64,000 bases of DNA from Isoetes taiwanensis (GCA_021234155.1 JAJEKV010000163.1:807642-871641), one strand, 5' to 3'; positions 11,313 to 22,969 are shown, counted from the first letter of the stretch. A program made the numbers and translations. The notes: a model not told the origin generated them from the sequence alone.

Positions 11313-11580
11313 ACCCTACCCATGATCAGGGGAATTGTTAGCCGTTGTCCGGTGCTCTGCGGATATGGAGACACTACCTTCTTGGTAGAAGATTCCGGTG
11401 GATACGGATCATCGAGTCTCAGATTATCTAACAACCCCCAATCTCAATCTCCGTCGCCGAGAAGATGGATGGAGTTTCTCGAGGAGTATGATTTTGAGAT
11501 TATGTATAAGCTGGGAAACACAATGTTTGTCACGCCATCCCTTGGTAACCCGAACCCATTGTAATGCAATTTCCACACTC
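11313..11580 (+). pseudogene. Ty3/gypsy RNase H, second part
   Basis: The chromovirus RNase H resumes directly after the array. WRHYLLGRRF (about 11363-11393) and WMEFLEEYDFEIMYK (about 11467-11511) correspond to the C-terminal half of the family's RNase H, which ends with the block leading to ADALSR; here that end is frame-shifted. Together with 2560-2731 it makes one domain split by the array. It is inactive because of the insertion and frameshifts. Confidence 0.85.
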
Positions 11581-11639
11581 ACCAGTGAGTTTGGGAAACA
11601 GATAGAACAAACCTTGGCCACAGATCCCGAGTTCCGCGG

Positions 11640-12530
11640 ATATATGGGATAGTTTGAATAGGGAGGCACGCACGGATAAAGAACATTGAAGCCTTCCGCT
11701 CAGATAAGAAAGAGGGCAACTTGTTATATTACAAGGATAAGTTGTGTGTACGAGACTTCGTGAGAACGTTAGCTAATTCTCCATGACACGACAATGACCC
11801 TATAGCTGGACATGCAGTTTTATGAAGACCTACTTTAAAATCCGGCCCGCTTATTTTCGGCCTTCTATGAAGAAGGACATTGCTAGGTACATTAGGCAGT
11901 CAAAAGGTGTGTCGCCGAAACCAAGGCTGAGCAATGAAGGATTCCAGGAGAGTTGCAACCCACCGGGCGTGCCCAATGCTAAGTGGGAAGTGATAACCAT
12001 GGATTTCATTGTGGGCCTTCCACATTACTCCGTGGATATGATGCATTGATGGTAGTGGTTGACAAATTGTCAAAATGGCTCATTTCTTGCCATGTCGCAC
12101 CACGGACCACAAATTTTTCCACCCGCCTCGCTATTTGCAAAGGAGATCTTCAGATTGCACCGGAATGCCCGAAGTTATTGTATCAAGCCAGGGGATCCCA
12201 AATTGTAAGTGCATTACGGAAAGATTTCTTTGCCACCATCCGCACCAAGCTTGCTATGAGTGCGGCATATCATCCTCGCACGGATGGTCAAGCGAGAGCG
12301 TACCAATCGCATTATAGAGGATATGCTACGGTTATGTGTGGAGTAAGCAATCCCAATGGTCGACTATATTTATCCGGTTGAATTTGCCTATAACAATTAT
12401 GAAGCGGGAATCTTCCGAATGTCTCCCTAATGATAAATTATGGTTATCAATGCCTTACTCGGACACATGGCATAACCCCCGTTTCCAAAGTGGAGGTTTC
12501 TCAACAACTCCTCTTGGAAATGCAAGCTTT
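11640..12530 (+). pseudogene. Ty3/gypsy integrase (zinc and catalytic core), broken
   Basis: This region would insert the element cDNA into chromosomes. NLLYYKDKLCVRDF (from about 11719) and an HDNDPIAGH zinc-region relic near 11788 lead into the core. WEVITMDFIVGLPH (from 11983) carries the first catalytic Asp. The VIVS block near 12165-12190 has the second Asp damaged or lost. HPRTDGQ near 12271 precedes the stretch carrying the catalytic Glu. At least four frame changes break it. Order and motifs are those of plant Ty3/gypsy. Confidence 0.88.
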
Positions 12531-12539
12531 GGTTGAAGA

Positions 12540-12830
12540 AGTTTCGTGGCTACTTATTGGTCGCGACGCGGTCGTCGAAGAGTCTGGCCGATAAGCACAA
12601 AACCCCACGAGTCTTCGGTGGGTGAATCGGTTTGGCTTAAGATTAAGGTAAAACAAGCCAAGCTTAAGATTGGTAACTGCAAGAAGCCGGCACCCGAGAT
12701 GGGCTGGCCGCTCAAAATCATCGAGCGTGTTGGGGAAACGGGCATATCGCACGAATTGCCCCCCGCTTGAAGATCCACAAGGTCTTTCATGTCAGCCTTC
12801 TAAAGCAAAGACACCCCGCATCCAGAGGAG
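12540..12830 (+). pseudogene. Integrase C-terminal domain of the chromovirus
   Basis: KIHKVFHVSLLKQ at about 12770-12808 is the conserved tail of the gypsy integrase C-terminal region (family form IHPVFHVSLLK). The preceding basic stretch around 12640-12720 matches the ...RFAGPFKIIERVG... block. It leads into the chromodomain about 130 bp downstream. Confidence 0.82.
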
Positions 12831-12940
12831 ATCTTGGATACACCCACCCTACTTGAAATGACGGAAAGAGCATTTAGATCTAGTGCAGAAGCTCTTCTTT
12901 GATCGAGCATATAAAGCAGACCGAAGGACACAAATGTCGC

Positions 12941-13036
12941 CAATACTTGGTCAAGTGGAAACACTTGCCAATTGAGGATGCTACGCGGGTGATGGAAATA
13001 GACCTTGAGAAGCACTATCCGGACTTCATGCACTAA
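12941..13036 (+). pseudogene. Integrase-linked chromodomain, C-terminal half
   Basis: An open stretch of 31 codons ending in TAA starts YLVKWKHLPIEDATRVMEID, the aromatic-rich half of a chromodomain (family form YLVKWKGLPxxEATWE). In chromoviruses this C-terminal module is thought to steer integration toward histone-marked heterochromatin. The usual Trp after EAT is replaced by Arg. It identifies the outer gypsy element as a chromovirus. The N-terminal half upstream of 12941 is frame-shifted. TAA at 13034 is the probable natural end of pol. Confidence 0.85.
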
Positions 13037-13703
13037 TCTCAAGGCCGCACCATCAACGATGTTATTAACCCGGCCCTCGGCGGTGTAAGCTTGAAGGCTT
13101 GATTCGGGGGAATCATGCAAGAGAGGGTAGATGCATCGTGCTTGATAATAGTTACCGATGATGGGATCACCTTCGCCTTCCCTAGGACGTGGTGTCATCC
13201 AATGGACATGACCCTTGGTGCTTGAAAAAGCATGTAGTTGATAGGCTGCGTTCATCTCCGGCTATAATGGGAATTTGACCATTCCTTACGCCGCAATGAA
13301 TTAGAACCTTCCCTCGTAGATAGATTTTCATTTATTCTTATAGGGGGTGGTCCCTTCAACCACAACCTAAATATTTATCTATATATACTGATATATTGAC
13401 ATGTGCAGGCCAGTGAGCAGTACGTGACCTGCCCATGTATAGAGGGTTGCTGATGACCCGACTTCTCCAGTTTTACGTTGTCTACCAGTCTTGTCCTTTT
13501 GTTACTTACGGTGTGATATTGGACTTCGGGTCCTTGAACTATTTTCTTATGACGATCATGTGAAATGCACCTCGGTGCTTAAACCTGCTTTTAAACTTTA
13601 AAGTTTTCAATGTATTATCTTCGTAAATAAGGAATTCCCTTCCTTCGTAATATAGTTTTCTATTTTTGTATCTAACCCCAATGCTGAGGACAGCATTATT
13701 TCT

Positions 13704-13716
13704 AAGGAGGGGAGAA
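13704..13716 (+). promoter_or_regulatory. Polypurine tract of the chromovirus
   Basis: AAGGAGGGGAGAA lies directly before TGTGACGTTCC, the LTR start. This is the normal plus-strand priming site. About 670 bp of non-coding internal sequence (13037-13703) lie between pol and this tract. Confidence 0.8.
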
Positions 13717-14075
13717 TGTGACGTTCCAAGTAGTTATACGGTATGCGTATAAATATCTTGACAAATCACCCAAAAAAAGGTATCGCCACCACGGGTATTG
13801 TAACCTAGGGGTTGACATAAAAGGGATTAAATTAAATCATTAAGGATAATAACCTATAATTAAAGGGATTAATATCTAAATGGGTTAATTAAGTTGATTA
13901 ATGCTTTGGGAAGGCGCCACCGGGCCTAAATCGACAACAATGGGAATTCCAAATTGGGCCATCAACTTGACCCCCTATCCCTAATTGATGAAAGCAAAGA
14001 ATTTGGCCACCTTTTGCAAAGCGCCAATTTACTTGTGTGTCCAAAGTCTTTGGCTTCAAGTCCAGGGAAGATGGA
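13717..14075 (+). repeat. 3' LTR of the chromovirus, left piece
   Basis: LTR sequence starts with TGTGACG right after the polypurine tract and is interrupted at 14075 by the CACTA element. The continuation should resume at 28990. The 5' LTR is outside the window, so the full LTR length cannot be measured. Confidence 0.7.
14073..14075. repeat. CACTA target site duplication GGA (left)
   Basis: GGA precedes CACTACC at 14076 and recurs at 28987-28989 after GTTGTG. Three base pairs is the diagnostic TSD length of CACTA elements. Confidence 0.8.
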
Positions 14076-14103
14076 CACTACCACCCCAAACTGGGTCCAC
14101 ATG
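14076..14103 (+). repeat. CACTA terminal inverted repeat, left
   Basis: CACTACCACCCCAAACTGGG followed by TCCACATG. It is the inverted partner of 28959-28986, with one gap and a few substitutions. Confidence 0.85.
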
Positions 14104-14890
14104 TTGTTTTTGATTGTCTTTTTTGAAAAAAAACAACACCAAAAAACTACGTGTTGTTTTGTCCTGATTTGCTAGAAATGACGGTAGTTTTAGCAAAATT
14201 TTTATACATGTAGTTTTTGTTGCGAGAAGTCTCACATAGAGTTTTGTCAAAATTATCTACTAACGTAGGAATTAACGTGATATTTCTACATGTTGTTTTA
14301 AAAATAGCTGTAGTTTTCAAGCGTTGCTTTCTTCAAAATTAGACATGTGGTTCGTAATAAAACTTAAAAGGTCCACATGTTGTTTTTAACTGTTGTTTTG
14401 TCAAAAAGCAACACTAAAAAACCATGTATAGGATTTTGTCAGGCTTTGCTAAAACTATCGTAGTTTTCCGATTTTTCTTTTAATTATGTTGTTTTCAAGT
14501 GTTGGTCCTTCAAAAATGATATATGGTTTTGAGAAGCAATGTATTTTTCAAAAATAGGTGTTGTCTTTTAGTATTATTTTACATAAAATGCACATGTGGT
14601 TTTATAGAATTTTCAATAAACAACATGTCAAATAAATATTTTTAAGTGTTGTTTTCTCCCGATTGGGTTCCGTGGACGTTAAAAATTTCGTCCTTCCTTC
14701 CTTCCTTCAATAAACAACATGGTATTAAATGACATGACATGGCATTAAAAACAATACGTTGAAAATTTGAAAATTGTATTATTTTTACCATAATATCTAA
14801 AATTAACTATGGTCTTTAAGCATTGTTTTATTACTTTCACTATTGTTAGAATCTTATTAAAGTTGTTTTTAGCTCGATATAATTTTGTTT
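14104..14890 (+). repeat. CACTA left subterminal repeats
   Basis: AT-rich stretch with repeated short motifs such as CATGTTGTTTTT and GTAGTTTT..., some inverted (ACAACACCAAAAAAC at about 14132). The complementary wording recurs at 28150-28900. No coding frame. In CACTA elements such repeats are transposase-binding sites; here that role is inferred. Confidence 0.7.
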
Positions 14891-16790
14891 TTCAGGGCCG
14901 CTGGTGTTTTGTTTACCATTCTTTTTGAATTTTTTTTATCACGGCCAAGATCAAGATAAAATACTCCACAAATTTAAGAAAACTCTCATTGGCTCTATCA
15001 TTTTCATGGCTTTCAACCTTAAAATCAAAGATTTCTGAGCCAAACTCGTAATCTACACATCCGGTTTGGGAATATACATATGATATAATCGCATTAGATT
15101 CTTAAGATTGGATTCTTAAGGAATGTCTCAGAATTATCTCCTCATTGGACCGATCATCACCACACAATAAGTATATACATTTGATTCAACTTGTGAATCA
15201 AATAGGGAAAAGTCGAAGGCGTAAGAGCCAAGTATGAATAAACCGATGCATGAATCAAGAAAAAAAAAAAAAAGGATTAATAGTGCGGTCTTTGAGGATA
15301 GAAGAAACGAAGAATGAGACGTGTAAGAACAATAAGAATGTTTCGAGTTGGGATGATTTTTGAATGAATGAAATATTTTGATGATTGAAAAATGCGAGTA
15401 AATGAATGAATGCCCGGTAAGTGTTGCGGCAAAGTAAGGGCATGAAAAATCCTGTGCAATTACACATGGAGGAGGCACTTTTATGGCCCTCAACTCCTGC
15501 AGTTCCTTCCGCGAACCTCCCTGTTTTCTTCTCATCAAGCTTTCACAAAGATCTCTTCAGAGAGCTCACAGTCAATTTCAAATTTTCAGCTTGGTCCCGA
15601 AAAAAAAACCCACAAATCTTTAGAAACCTTCGATATACTTACACAATAACTTTTCTTCTATAAACTTCGCCCAAAAACTTAGTTGATTCGTTTCTCACTT
15701 TGCTCTACGTTTTGGAACCACACTTCTACTTGTCCGGGTTTCAAATTGAGTCATTTAGTGGTGCATTCTTTTTTGCTTCTCGCTAAGAAGAAGAATTCGG
15801 AGATAGGGTGAGAAACCCGAATCGCACAATTTTCATACGAGAAAAAAATCCCAAATCTAAAACAGGATGAGGACCTACAGTTGAGAGAGTGTTGTGCTCT
15901 TTAAAGCTTTCTTCGAAAGCAGAGCCGGATTGTTCTTTTAGTAAGACGCTGACTTCTTGCAGGCATGCCATCTTCTTCATCACTGCTCTAGATGTGGCCT
16001 CGCAAGCCCATCGGGCTTAGGATTGAAAGAACAAAGTTTAAAAGAAATTGTTGCGAGAGTAGAGGAAGAAAAGGCGTAGATTTGGGAAGAAAAGAAGGGT
16101 TTTCTTTGCTTCATTTCCGTAAACAATGCCTCGAGCTTTAGCCTTGGAGCCCTCAATAACTTCGCAAAGATTAAACCAAACCGCACTAGCTCCAAAGGTA
16201 TTCGCCTCAAAGCTTATCCCGGATTTGCCTCCTGCATTTCTTCATGCACAAAGCGACCACGGGTAATCGGGGCAAGATCATGGCGCAAATGAATCATCGG
16301 GCGGGATCATCTGCGACGGATGAATGATCGGGCGCCTAATGAACTCGCCTCCCGCCAAGAAGAACAGAGGCCATAGATTTTCGCCAAAAAAGAGACGGGC
16401 CAATGAGATAGAAGGGCATGGATCGACATCCAAGCCCCTTGATTTTATCTTTGATCTAACGGCCATCCATGCATTGGATAAACAACCAAAAAAATTGGCT
16501 CCCTAATTGGCTCCAATGGTAAATCTCTCGTTCCTTTGTTTGTTTTGTTCAGAGACTAAAACTTACGGGTAAATCGAAACTTTAAATGCCACTAATTTAA
16601 CAAATTATGCCATTTGCAAATCATGCCCTTTGCAACCTTAAAAAGAAGCAGTAGATGGAGGGAAATAGAAGCGCACAAAAAATACAATGCGGTGGATCAA
16701 ATTTGGGTTGTTAATCTTGGCCATTGATCACAAGACTTGGATTACAATCTCACTGGCTTCATCGCGGCCGGTTGAATCTGGCCCGTGTTT
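14890..16790. other. CACTA interior, left unique segment
   Basis: No recognisable gene. It holds an A17-type run near 15259, a segment about 16260-16500 with an upstream-region look (AACGGCCATCCATGCATTGG near 16459), and short frames, none of which resembles a known family. It could be captured host sequence, since CACTA elements often carry gene pieces, but nothing here proves that. Confidence 0.4.
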
Positions 16791-18120
16791 AATGTTTGAG
16801 ACCCCGTGGCATGTTTGACCCACACGTCACGTTTGAGCCTATGTGGCATGGCATGTTTGAACCAAGGGTGACATATTGTAGCCTAGGGGCATGTTTGAGG
16901 CCTAAGGGCACAACATTGCAACCATAGAAAAACATATGAAATCATATTTCATCCCTAAAAAAATAAATCATTTGAAAGAGCATTCTTTTTTTATCCTAGT
17001 GTTTCAGCCACGGGTCGTATTTTGTTTTAGTCTAGGGGCATGTTTTGAGCCTAGGGGGGCACAACATTTCAATCATTAAAAAACAAACATACAAAATTCA
17101 TATTTCATCCCAAATAAAAGTCATTTGAAAGAGCTTTTTTATGGCCCTAGTGGCATGTTTAGCCACATGTCATGTTTGAGCCGAAGGTGACATGTTCTAG
17201 CCTAGGGGCATGTTAAAGTCTAGGTGCGTTTGGGCCTATGTGGCATGTTTGGACCACGTGTCATATTTTGCCTAGAAGCATGTTTGAGATGCATGTCACA
17301 TTTGAGCCTATGTGGTGATGTTTGAGCCACATGTCATGTTATGGCCAATGTGGCAAATCCTAGTCTAAAGGGGGATGTTTGAATCTTGCGGCACAACATT
17401 TCAACCATAAAAAACATAGGAAGTCATATTTCATCCAAAAAAAAAAAAAAAAAAAAATCATTTGAAACCCCATTTTTATGACCCAAGTGGCATGTTTGAG
17501 CCATGTGTCATGTTTGAGCCTATGTAGCATGTTTGACCCTAGGGGCAATGCTTGAGCCTAGGTAGCATACTTGAGCCTATGTGGCGCCTTTGAGCCGAGG
17601 TGGCATGTTTGAGACTATATGGCACGCTTGAGCCAATGTAACATATTTTGCGCCAACAAGTGGCATGTTTGAGCCAAGGTGGCATGTTCGAGCCCAAGGA
17701 CATGCTTGAGCCTAGGAAGACAACATTTCAACCCATAAAAACCTACAAAAAATTATATTTCATCCTTCAAAAAAAAAATAAATCATTTCAAAGAGCATTT
17801 TTATGACCCTAGTGGCATGTGTTGAGCCACATATCATGTTTGAGCCACGCATGATCATGTGTTGAGCCTAGTGGCATGTTTGATACTATGTGGCATGTTT
17901 GAGCTAAGATGGCATGTTTGGGCCACGTGTCCAGTTTGGGCCACGGTGGCATGTTTGAGCCTATGTGGCATGTTTAAGCCACGCGGTCTAGTTTGAGCCA
18001 AGGTGACATGTTTGAGCCTATGTGGCATGTTTGAGCCAAGGTGGCATGTGTGAGCCTATGTGGCATGTTGAGTCACTTGTCATGTTTAAGCCAAGGTGGC
18101 ATCGAGCCTAGAGGCATGTA
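16791..18120. repeat. Minisatellite block 1 (diverged)
   Basis: Degenerate copies of the 19-20 bp GTTTGAGCC...GTGGCAT monomer. Four copies of a longer interspersed segment with the wording ACAACATTTCAACCATAAAA and TCATATTTCATCC (about 16906, 17051, 17391 and 17720) show a superimposed higher-order repeat of irregular spacing. Non-coding. Confidence 0.85.
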
Positions 18121-18126
18121 TATGGT

Positions 18127-18741
18127 TTGCATTATAGAGGTCGAGTTTTAGTTGGTTGCACATGGGACATGGTCGAGAAGCTCCACTTGAAAACACGAAG
18201 CAATAGGAACTGACGGAATGGGGTTTGGTTTTATCCTCCTCCCAAAGGTGGCAATTAGAAATCAAGAGTGCCTTTTTGAGTATAAAATTATTTGGGATCA
18301 TTCGATGGCCAATAGATCCAAACTCTGTTATTTCAGTTGCCATGGCTCCGCATGTGTGTTTAGCAAAGGGTACCAAGCTATCCTAGAAAACGACCACGTT
18401 TTGGCCTCCGAAACGAAAACCCTATGTGTTGCTAGGTTATTGTAGGGTTTACGTTTCGGAGGCCAAAACGTGGTCGTTTTCTTGGATAGCTAGGTGCATC
18501 TTTGTTAAACACACATGCGGAGCCATGGCAACTGAAATAACAGACTTTGGATCTATTGGCCATCCCGAATGATCCCAAACAATTTTTATGCGTAAAAAGG
18601 TGCTCGACTTCTAATTGCCACACTAGGAGGAAGATAAATCCAAATCCCATTCCTCGCCCTATTGCTTCACATTTTCAATCGCACCTTCTCGACCATGTCC
18701 CACGGCAAACCGACTAAAACTCGACCTCCATAACACAAACC
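18127..18741. repeat. Long inverted repeat (foldback) in the CACTA interior
   Basis: Two arms of about 300 bp face each other around a centre near 18434. The left arm begins GAGGTCGAGTTTTAG (18137) and the right arm ends CTAAAACTCGACCTC (18714-18728). The inner parts share MGFGFI... and SCHGSACVF when read toward the centre from both sides, and these two facing frames are how the symmetry was first seen. Arms differ by scattered substitutions and small gaps. A transcript across it would fold into a long hairpin. A partial third piece (AATAACCTAGCAACAATAC) follows at about 18746. Confidence 0.88.
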
Positions 18742-18779
18742 TTTCAATAACCTAGCAACAATACGGGGTTTACATTTCA

Positions 18780-19765
18780 GAGGCCGTATCCTAGTCAGAT
18801 TCGACCATGATCTTGCACAATGTCATCACATAGAGGGAGGGTGTTGATGCCAGAAGACGGACCCTTAAAACCTTCGGGAAGCAAGGTTCGCCCCAAAGGT
18901 CCTCTCCCGAAGGCCCCTGACCATGGACGGGCAACTCTCACACTAAAACTGTGAACTGACTCTGCCAATGGACTCAAAATGTCGACTTTACTCTGGGGAC
19001 CAAGTTTCGTGGGCAGAAGACCACCCCTTCTCCAAGAAACGCCAAAGTAGCTCATGTCCAACACATTAAGTAGTCAACCGCCTAGGAGGTGGCCGCTTTT
19101 AATACCGCTATGTAGAGGGTTCGCGGTTTCTTTCGTTGCCAAAAATGACCATGTAACTTGGTCCCTAGGGTAATTTCGCCATTCCGGACGACATGGCAAA
19201 GTAAAATCTCCATTCCAGAGCCTTTGTACTGCCCGAACGACAAAACACTTGGTTTTCTACTCGGTCAACACGCAGGACGCTTCGTGGTTTGATAAGTTCT
19301 CCCGGACAGATCTTGGATTTTTTTGAGCCTGCTCAAAGCAAAGTTACTTGAATGACGGATTCAACTGGGCCGGATTGGAAAATTGAGCTCCCTGAGGGGG
19401 GGGATTGGCATTTGCCCTCCCAAAGGAGAGCTGATAGGAGAGGTGCCTCGACAACCTTTCGAGGTCCATCTCCCCGGGTCCGCCTCTCCCTTTGGAGAAA
19501 GCCGCACAAAGTCCGGCCCGGTTCCGATTTGGGGAAGGGTGTCAGCGCTTTAAGTTCTCCAAGATCCCTCTATTCTATCCCTTGCCAAACTCCTCTACAA
19601 AAATTTCAAAGGTTATCATATTTCTTGTATAAAGTCCTAGTCATCATATCCATGTCACCATCATCTAGCCATATCACCTAAAATTTGCCAACATTACCCA
19701 ATGAAAAGACCAAAGATGGACATCTTTTCATTTTTTGCCTAGTCAAAACTTGACTTTGCTTACTT
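18780..19765 (+). other. Unique spacer between minisatellite blocks, possible solo LTR
   Basis: It is GC-richer than its surroundings. A purine run AGAGGGAGGG at 18832 is followed by TGTTGATGCC, which resembles a gypsy polypurine tract and LTR start; no matching second LTR or TSD was found. Frames at 18795-19064 (minus) and 19352-19681 (plus) match nothing I recognise. The solo-LTR reading is a guess. Confidence 0.3.
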
Positions 19766-22092
19766 GGCATGCCATGTCACCACTTGGGGTGCCTAGGTGG
19801 CATGCTTGAGCCTAGGTGGCATGCCTGAGCCACCTTGGCATGTTGGAGTCTAGATGGCATGTTGGAGCCTGCGTGGCATGTTGTTGGCATGTTTGAGCCT
19901 AGGTGGCATGTTTGAGCCACCTTGGCATGTTGGAGCCCACGTGGCATTATAGAGTCCACGTGGCATGTTTGAGCCACCTTGGCATGTTGGAGCCTAGGCG
20001 GCATGTTTGAGCCACCTTGGCATGTTTGAGCCTAGGTGGCATGTTGGAGCCACCTTGGCATGTTGGAGCCTAAGTGAGCCTGCATGGCATGTTTGAGCAT
20101 AGGTGGTGGCATGTTTGAGCCACCTAGGAATGTTGGAGCCTAGGTGGCATGTTTGAGCCCACGTGGCATATTTGAGCCACCTTGGCAAGTTGGAGCATAG
20201 GTGGCATGTTGGAGCCCGCGTGGCATGTTTGAGCACGTTGGAGCCTAGGTGGCATGTTTGAGCCATTTTGTCACATTGCAGCCTAGGTGGCATGTTGGAG
20301 CCACCTTGGCATGTTTGAGGCTAGGTGGCATGTTAGAGCCACCTTGGCATGTTGGAGCCAACGTGGCATGTTGGAGCCTAGGGGGCATGTTGGAGCCCAC
20401 ACGGCATGTTTGAGCCACCTTGGCATGTTGGAGCCTAGGTGGCATGTTGAAGCCCATGTGGCATGTTTGAGCCACCTTGTCATGTTGGGGCCTAGGTGGC
20501 ATGTTTGAGCCACCTTGGCATGTTGGAGCCTAGGTGGCATGTTGGAGCCCACGTGGCATGTTGGAGCCTAAGTGAGCGTGCATGGCATGTTTGAGCCTAG
20601 GTGGCATGTTGGAGCCTAGGTGGCATGTTGGAAGCCCACGTGGCATGTTTGAGCCACCTTGGCATGTAGGAGCCTATGTGGCATGTTGGAGCCTAGGTGG
20701 CATGTTTGAGCCACCTTGGCATGTTTGAGCTTTGGTGCCATATTGGTGCCTGGGGCGACGTCTTGAGCCACCTTGGCGGGGTTTGAGCCTAGGTGGCACA
20801 TTGGATCCCGGGCATGTTTGAGCCACCTTGGCATGTTGGAGCCTACGTGGCATGTTTGAGGCACGTTGGCATGTTGGAGCCTAGGTGGCATGTTGGAGCC
20901 CACTTGGCATGTTTGAGCCACCTTGGCATGTTTGAGCCTAGATGTTATGTTGGAGCCCACGGGATGTTTGAGCCACCTTGGCATGTCAGAGCCTAGGTGG
21001 CATGTTGAGCGGCGTGGAATGTTTGAGCCACCTTGTTATGTTTGAGCCTAGGTGACATGTTGGAGGCTAGGGTGGCATGCCCGAGCCACCTCGGCATCTT
21101 TGGAGCCTAGGTGGCATGTTTGAGCCCACATGGCATGTTTGAGCCACCTTGGCATGGTTGAGCCACCTTGGCATGTTTGAGCCCACATGGCATGTTTGAG
21201 CCACCTTGGCATGTTGGATCCTAGGTGGCATGTTGGATCCTAGGTGGCATGTTTGAGAAACCTTGGCATGTTGGAGCTCAGGTGGCATGTTGGAGCCAAG
21301 GTGGCATGTTTGGGCCACCTTGGCATGTTTGAGCCACCTTGGCATGTTTGAGCCACCTTGACATGATGGAGCCTAGGTGGCATGTTGGAGCCCACATGGC
21401 ATGTTTGAGCCACTTTGGCATGTTTGAGCCACCTTGGCATGTTGGAGCCTAGGTGTCATGTTGGAGCCCACGTTGCATGTTTGAGCCACCTTGGCATGTT
21501 TGAGCCTAGGTGGCATGTTGGAGCCTAGGTGGTATGTTGGAGCCCACATGGCATGTTTGAGCCACCTTGGCATGTTGGAAGCTAGGTGGCATGTAGGAGC
21601 CCGCGTGGCATTTTTGAGACACCTTAGCATGTTGGAGCTCGCGTGGCATACACCTTGGCATGTTTGAGCCTAGGTGGGATGTTGGAGCCCGCTTGGCATG
21701 TTTGAGCCACCTTGGCATGTTTGGGCCTTGGTGGCATGTTGGTGCCTAGGGCGGCATGCTTGAGCCGGTTTGTGGCCGGAGCCCTAGGTGGCATGTTAGA
21801 CCCACATGGCATGTTTGAGCCACCTTGACATGTTGGAGCCTAGGTGGCATGAAGCCCATGTGGCATGTTTGAGCCTGGGTGTCATGTTGGAGCCTAGGTG
21901 GCATGTTGGAGCCTACGTGGCATGTTGGAGCCTATATGTGGCATATAGGAGCCCGCATGGCATATTTGAGCCACCTTGGCATGTTTGAGCCTAGGTGGCA
22001 TGTTGGTGCCCAGGTGGCATGCTTGAGCCACCTTGGCATGTTGGCACCTAATTGGCATGTTGGAGCCCACGTGGCATGTTTGAGCCATGTTG
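19766..22092. repeat. Minisatellite block 2, 19-bp monomer
   Basis: About 120 head-to-tail copies of a 19-bp monomer in two main alternating forms, TTGGAGCCTAGGTGGCATG and TTTGAGCCACCTTGGCATG, plus GCCCACGTGG variants that contain a CACGTG core. The alternation gives a 38-bp secondary period. The monomer lacks stop codons in most minus-strand frames, which makes long spurious frames of 19-residue repeats. It ends about 45 bp before the copia TSD. Confidence 0.95.
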
Positions 22093-22132
22093 GATCTAAC
22101 CGTTGAAGTTATTTTTCACGAATGTAAAACAA

Positions 22133-22137
22133 TACGA
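22133..22137. repeat. Target site duplication TACGA (left) of the copia element
   Basis: TACGA before the 5' LTR equals TACGA at 28111-28115 after the 3' LTR. Confidence 0.95.
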
Positions 22138-22950
22138 TGATGAGTTGTCAGCTCATAAGTCTAAACATTAAAGGTTACAGTCTGCCTATGAGAAGCAGTG
22201 GCAGTAGGCAGACTTACTTGGTCATTAGAAGAGCTAGGTTGATTGTAAAATTAACCTAAAGCACAAGAAGGGGTCTGAGCAATTGACAGAATTATCCAAG
22301 GCAAAGATCTTCAATCCTTAAGTCATGGGTACACAAAGTTAGAACATGGTATGAAATCCTTCATTTGATTCAATGGTTTATTCATTAAAGGGTTAAAAAA
22401 ATTCAATGGTTCGTAAGGCCAATATTTAACGTCATGTCTGTGGGATAATGATTCGAGATTCATATTGTGAGTCTATGTCTGTGGGATATATGGAGATGAC
22501 GAAGAACTTAACATAGAAAGTACGTAACCGCCGGAATGGTGAAGATAAAGGGGAAATCGATTGAATACGACGGGGTGACTTGATAGAATCATTGTAGCAG
22601 ACGTTAAGAGAAGATCCGGCATCTGTTGAAGTTGGTCAGAGGATGAACAGTAAATAAGTCAATGCTCTGCCATGATATTTTTTGCTACAAAGGCATCGGC
22701 TATATTTTAATGGTCAATTGTTCTTATTATTTTGCTTGATATTGCATAAGGGCCTAGACCATAGAACTATAGAGAATAAGTGACCACAATTTGGCTTCTC
22801 TATAAGTTCTTGTTTGAAGGAAATGCAAATTGATTGAAATATAGTTTTGTTGGAATTATTTGTTGATTCAAGTCCATTCAAAGTAGAAAATCTTGCTAGA
22901 CATATTGAAGGTTGATTGCTCAACTTAGTTATTTTCAAAAATACTCTTCA
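22138..22950 (+). repeat. Copia 5' LTR
   Basis: TGATGAGTTGTCAGC... to ..ATACTCTTCA, 813 bp. It carries the element promoter; no single convincing TATA box was picked out. Its main differences from the 3' LTR are near 22390, 22450, 22570 and 22665-22690. Confidence 0.95.
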
Positions 22951-22951
22951 T

Positions 22952-22963
22952 TGGTATCAGAGC
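22952..22963 (+). promoter_or_regulatory. Copia primer-binding site
   Basis: TGGTATCAGAGC, one base after the 5' LTR, is the full complement of the 3' end of plant initiator-Met tRNA. Confidence 0.93.
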
Positions 22964-22969
22964 TACAAG

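Noticed and set aside
12800-13255. 151-codon minus-strand frame
   Set aside because: It is the shadow of the integrase tail and chromodomain on the plus strand.
18086-18650. Two facing frames sharing MGFGFI and SCHGSACVF
   Set aside because: The likeness comes from the inverted repeat itself, not from a conserved protein; each frame runs through the arm and into the loop.
19777-22106. Many overlapping frames of 60-122 codons on both strands with 19-residue repeats (MPRWLKHA, TCHLGSNMP)
   Set aside because: They are translations of the 19-bp minisatellite: 19 is not a multiple of three, so all frames cycle through the same stop-poor words. No start context or conservation supports a protein.
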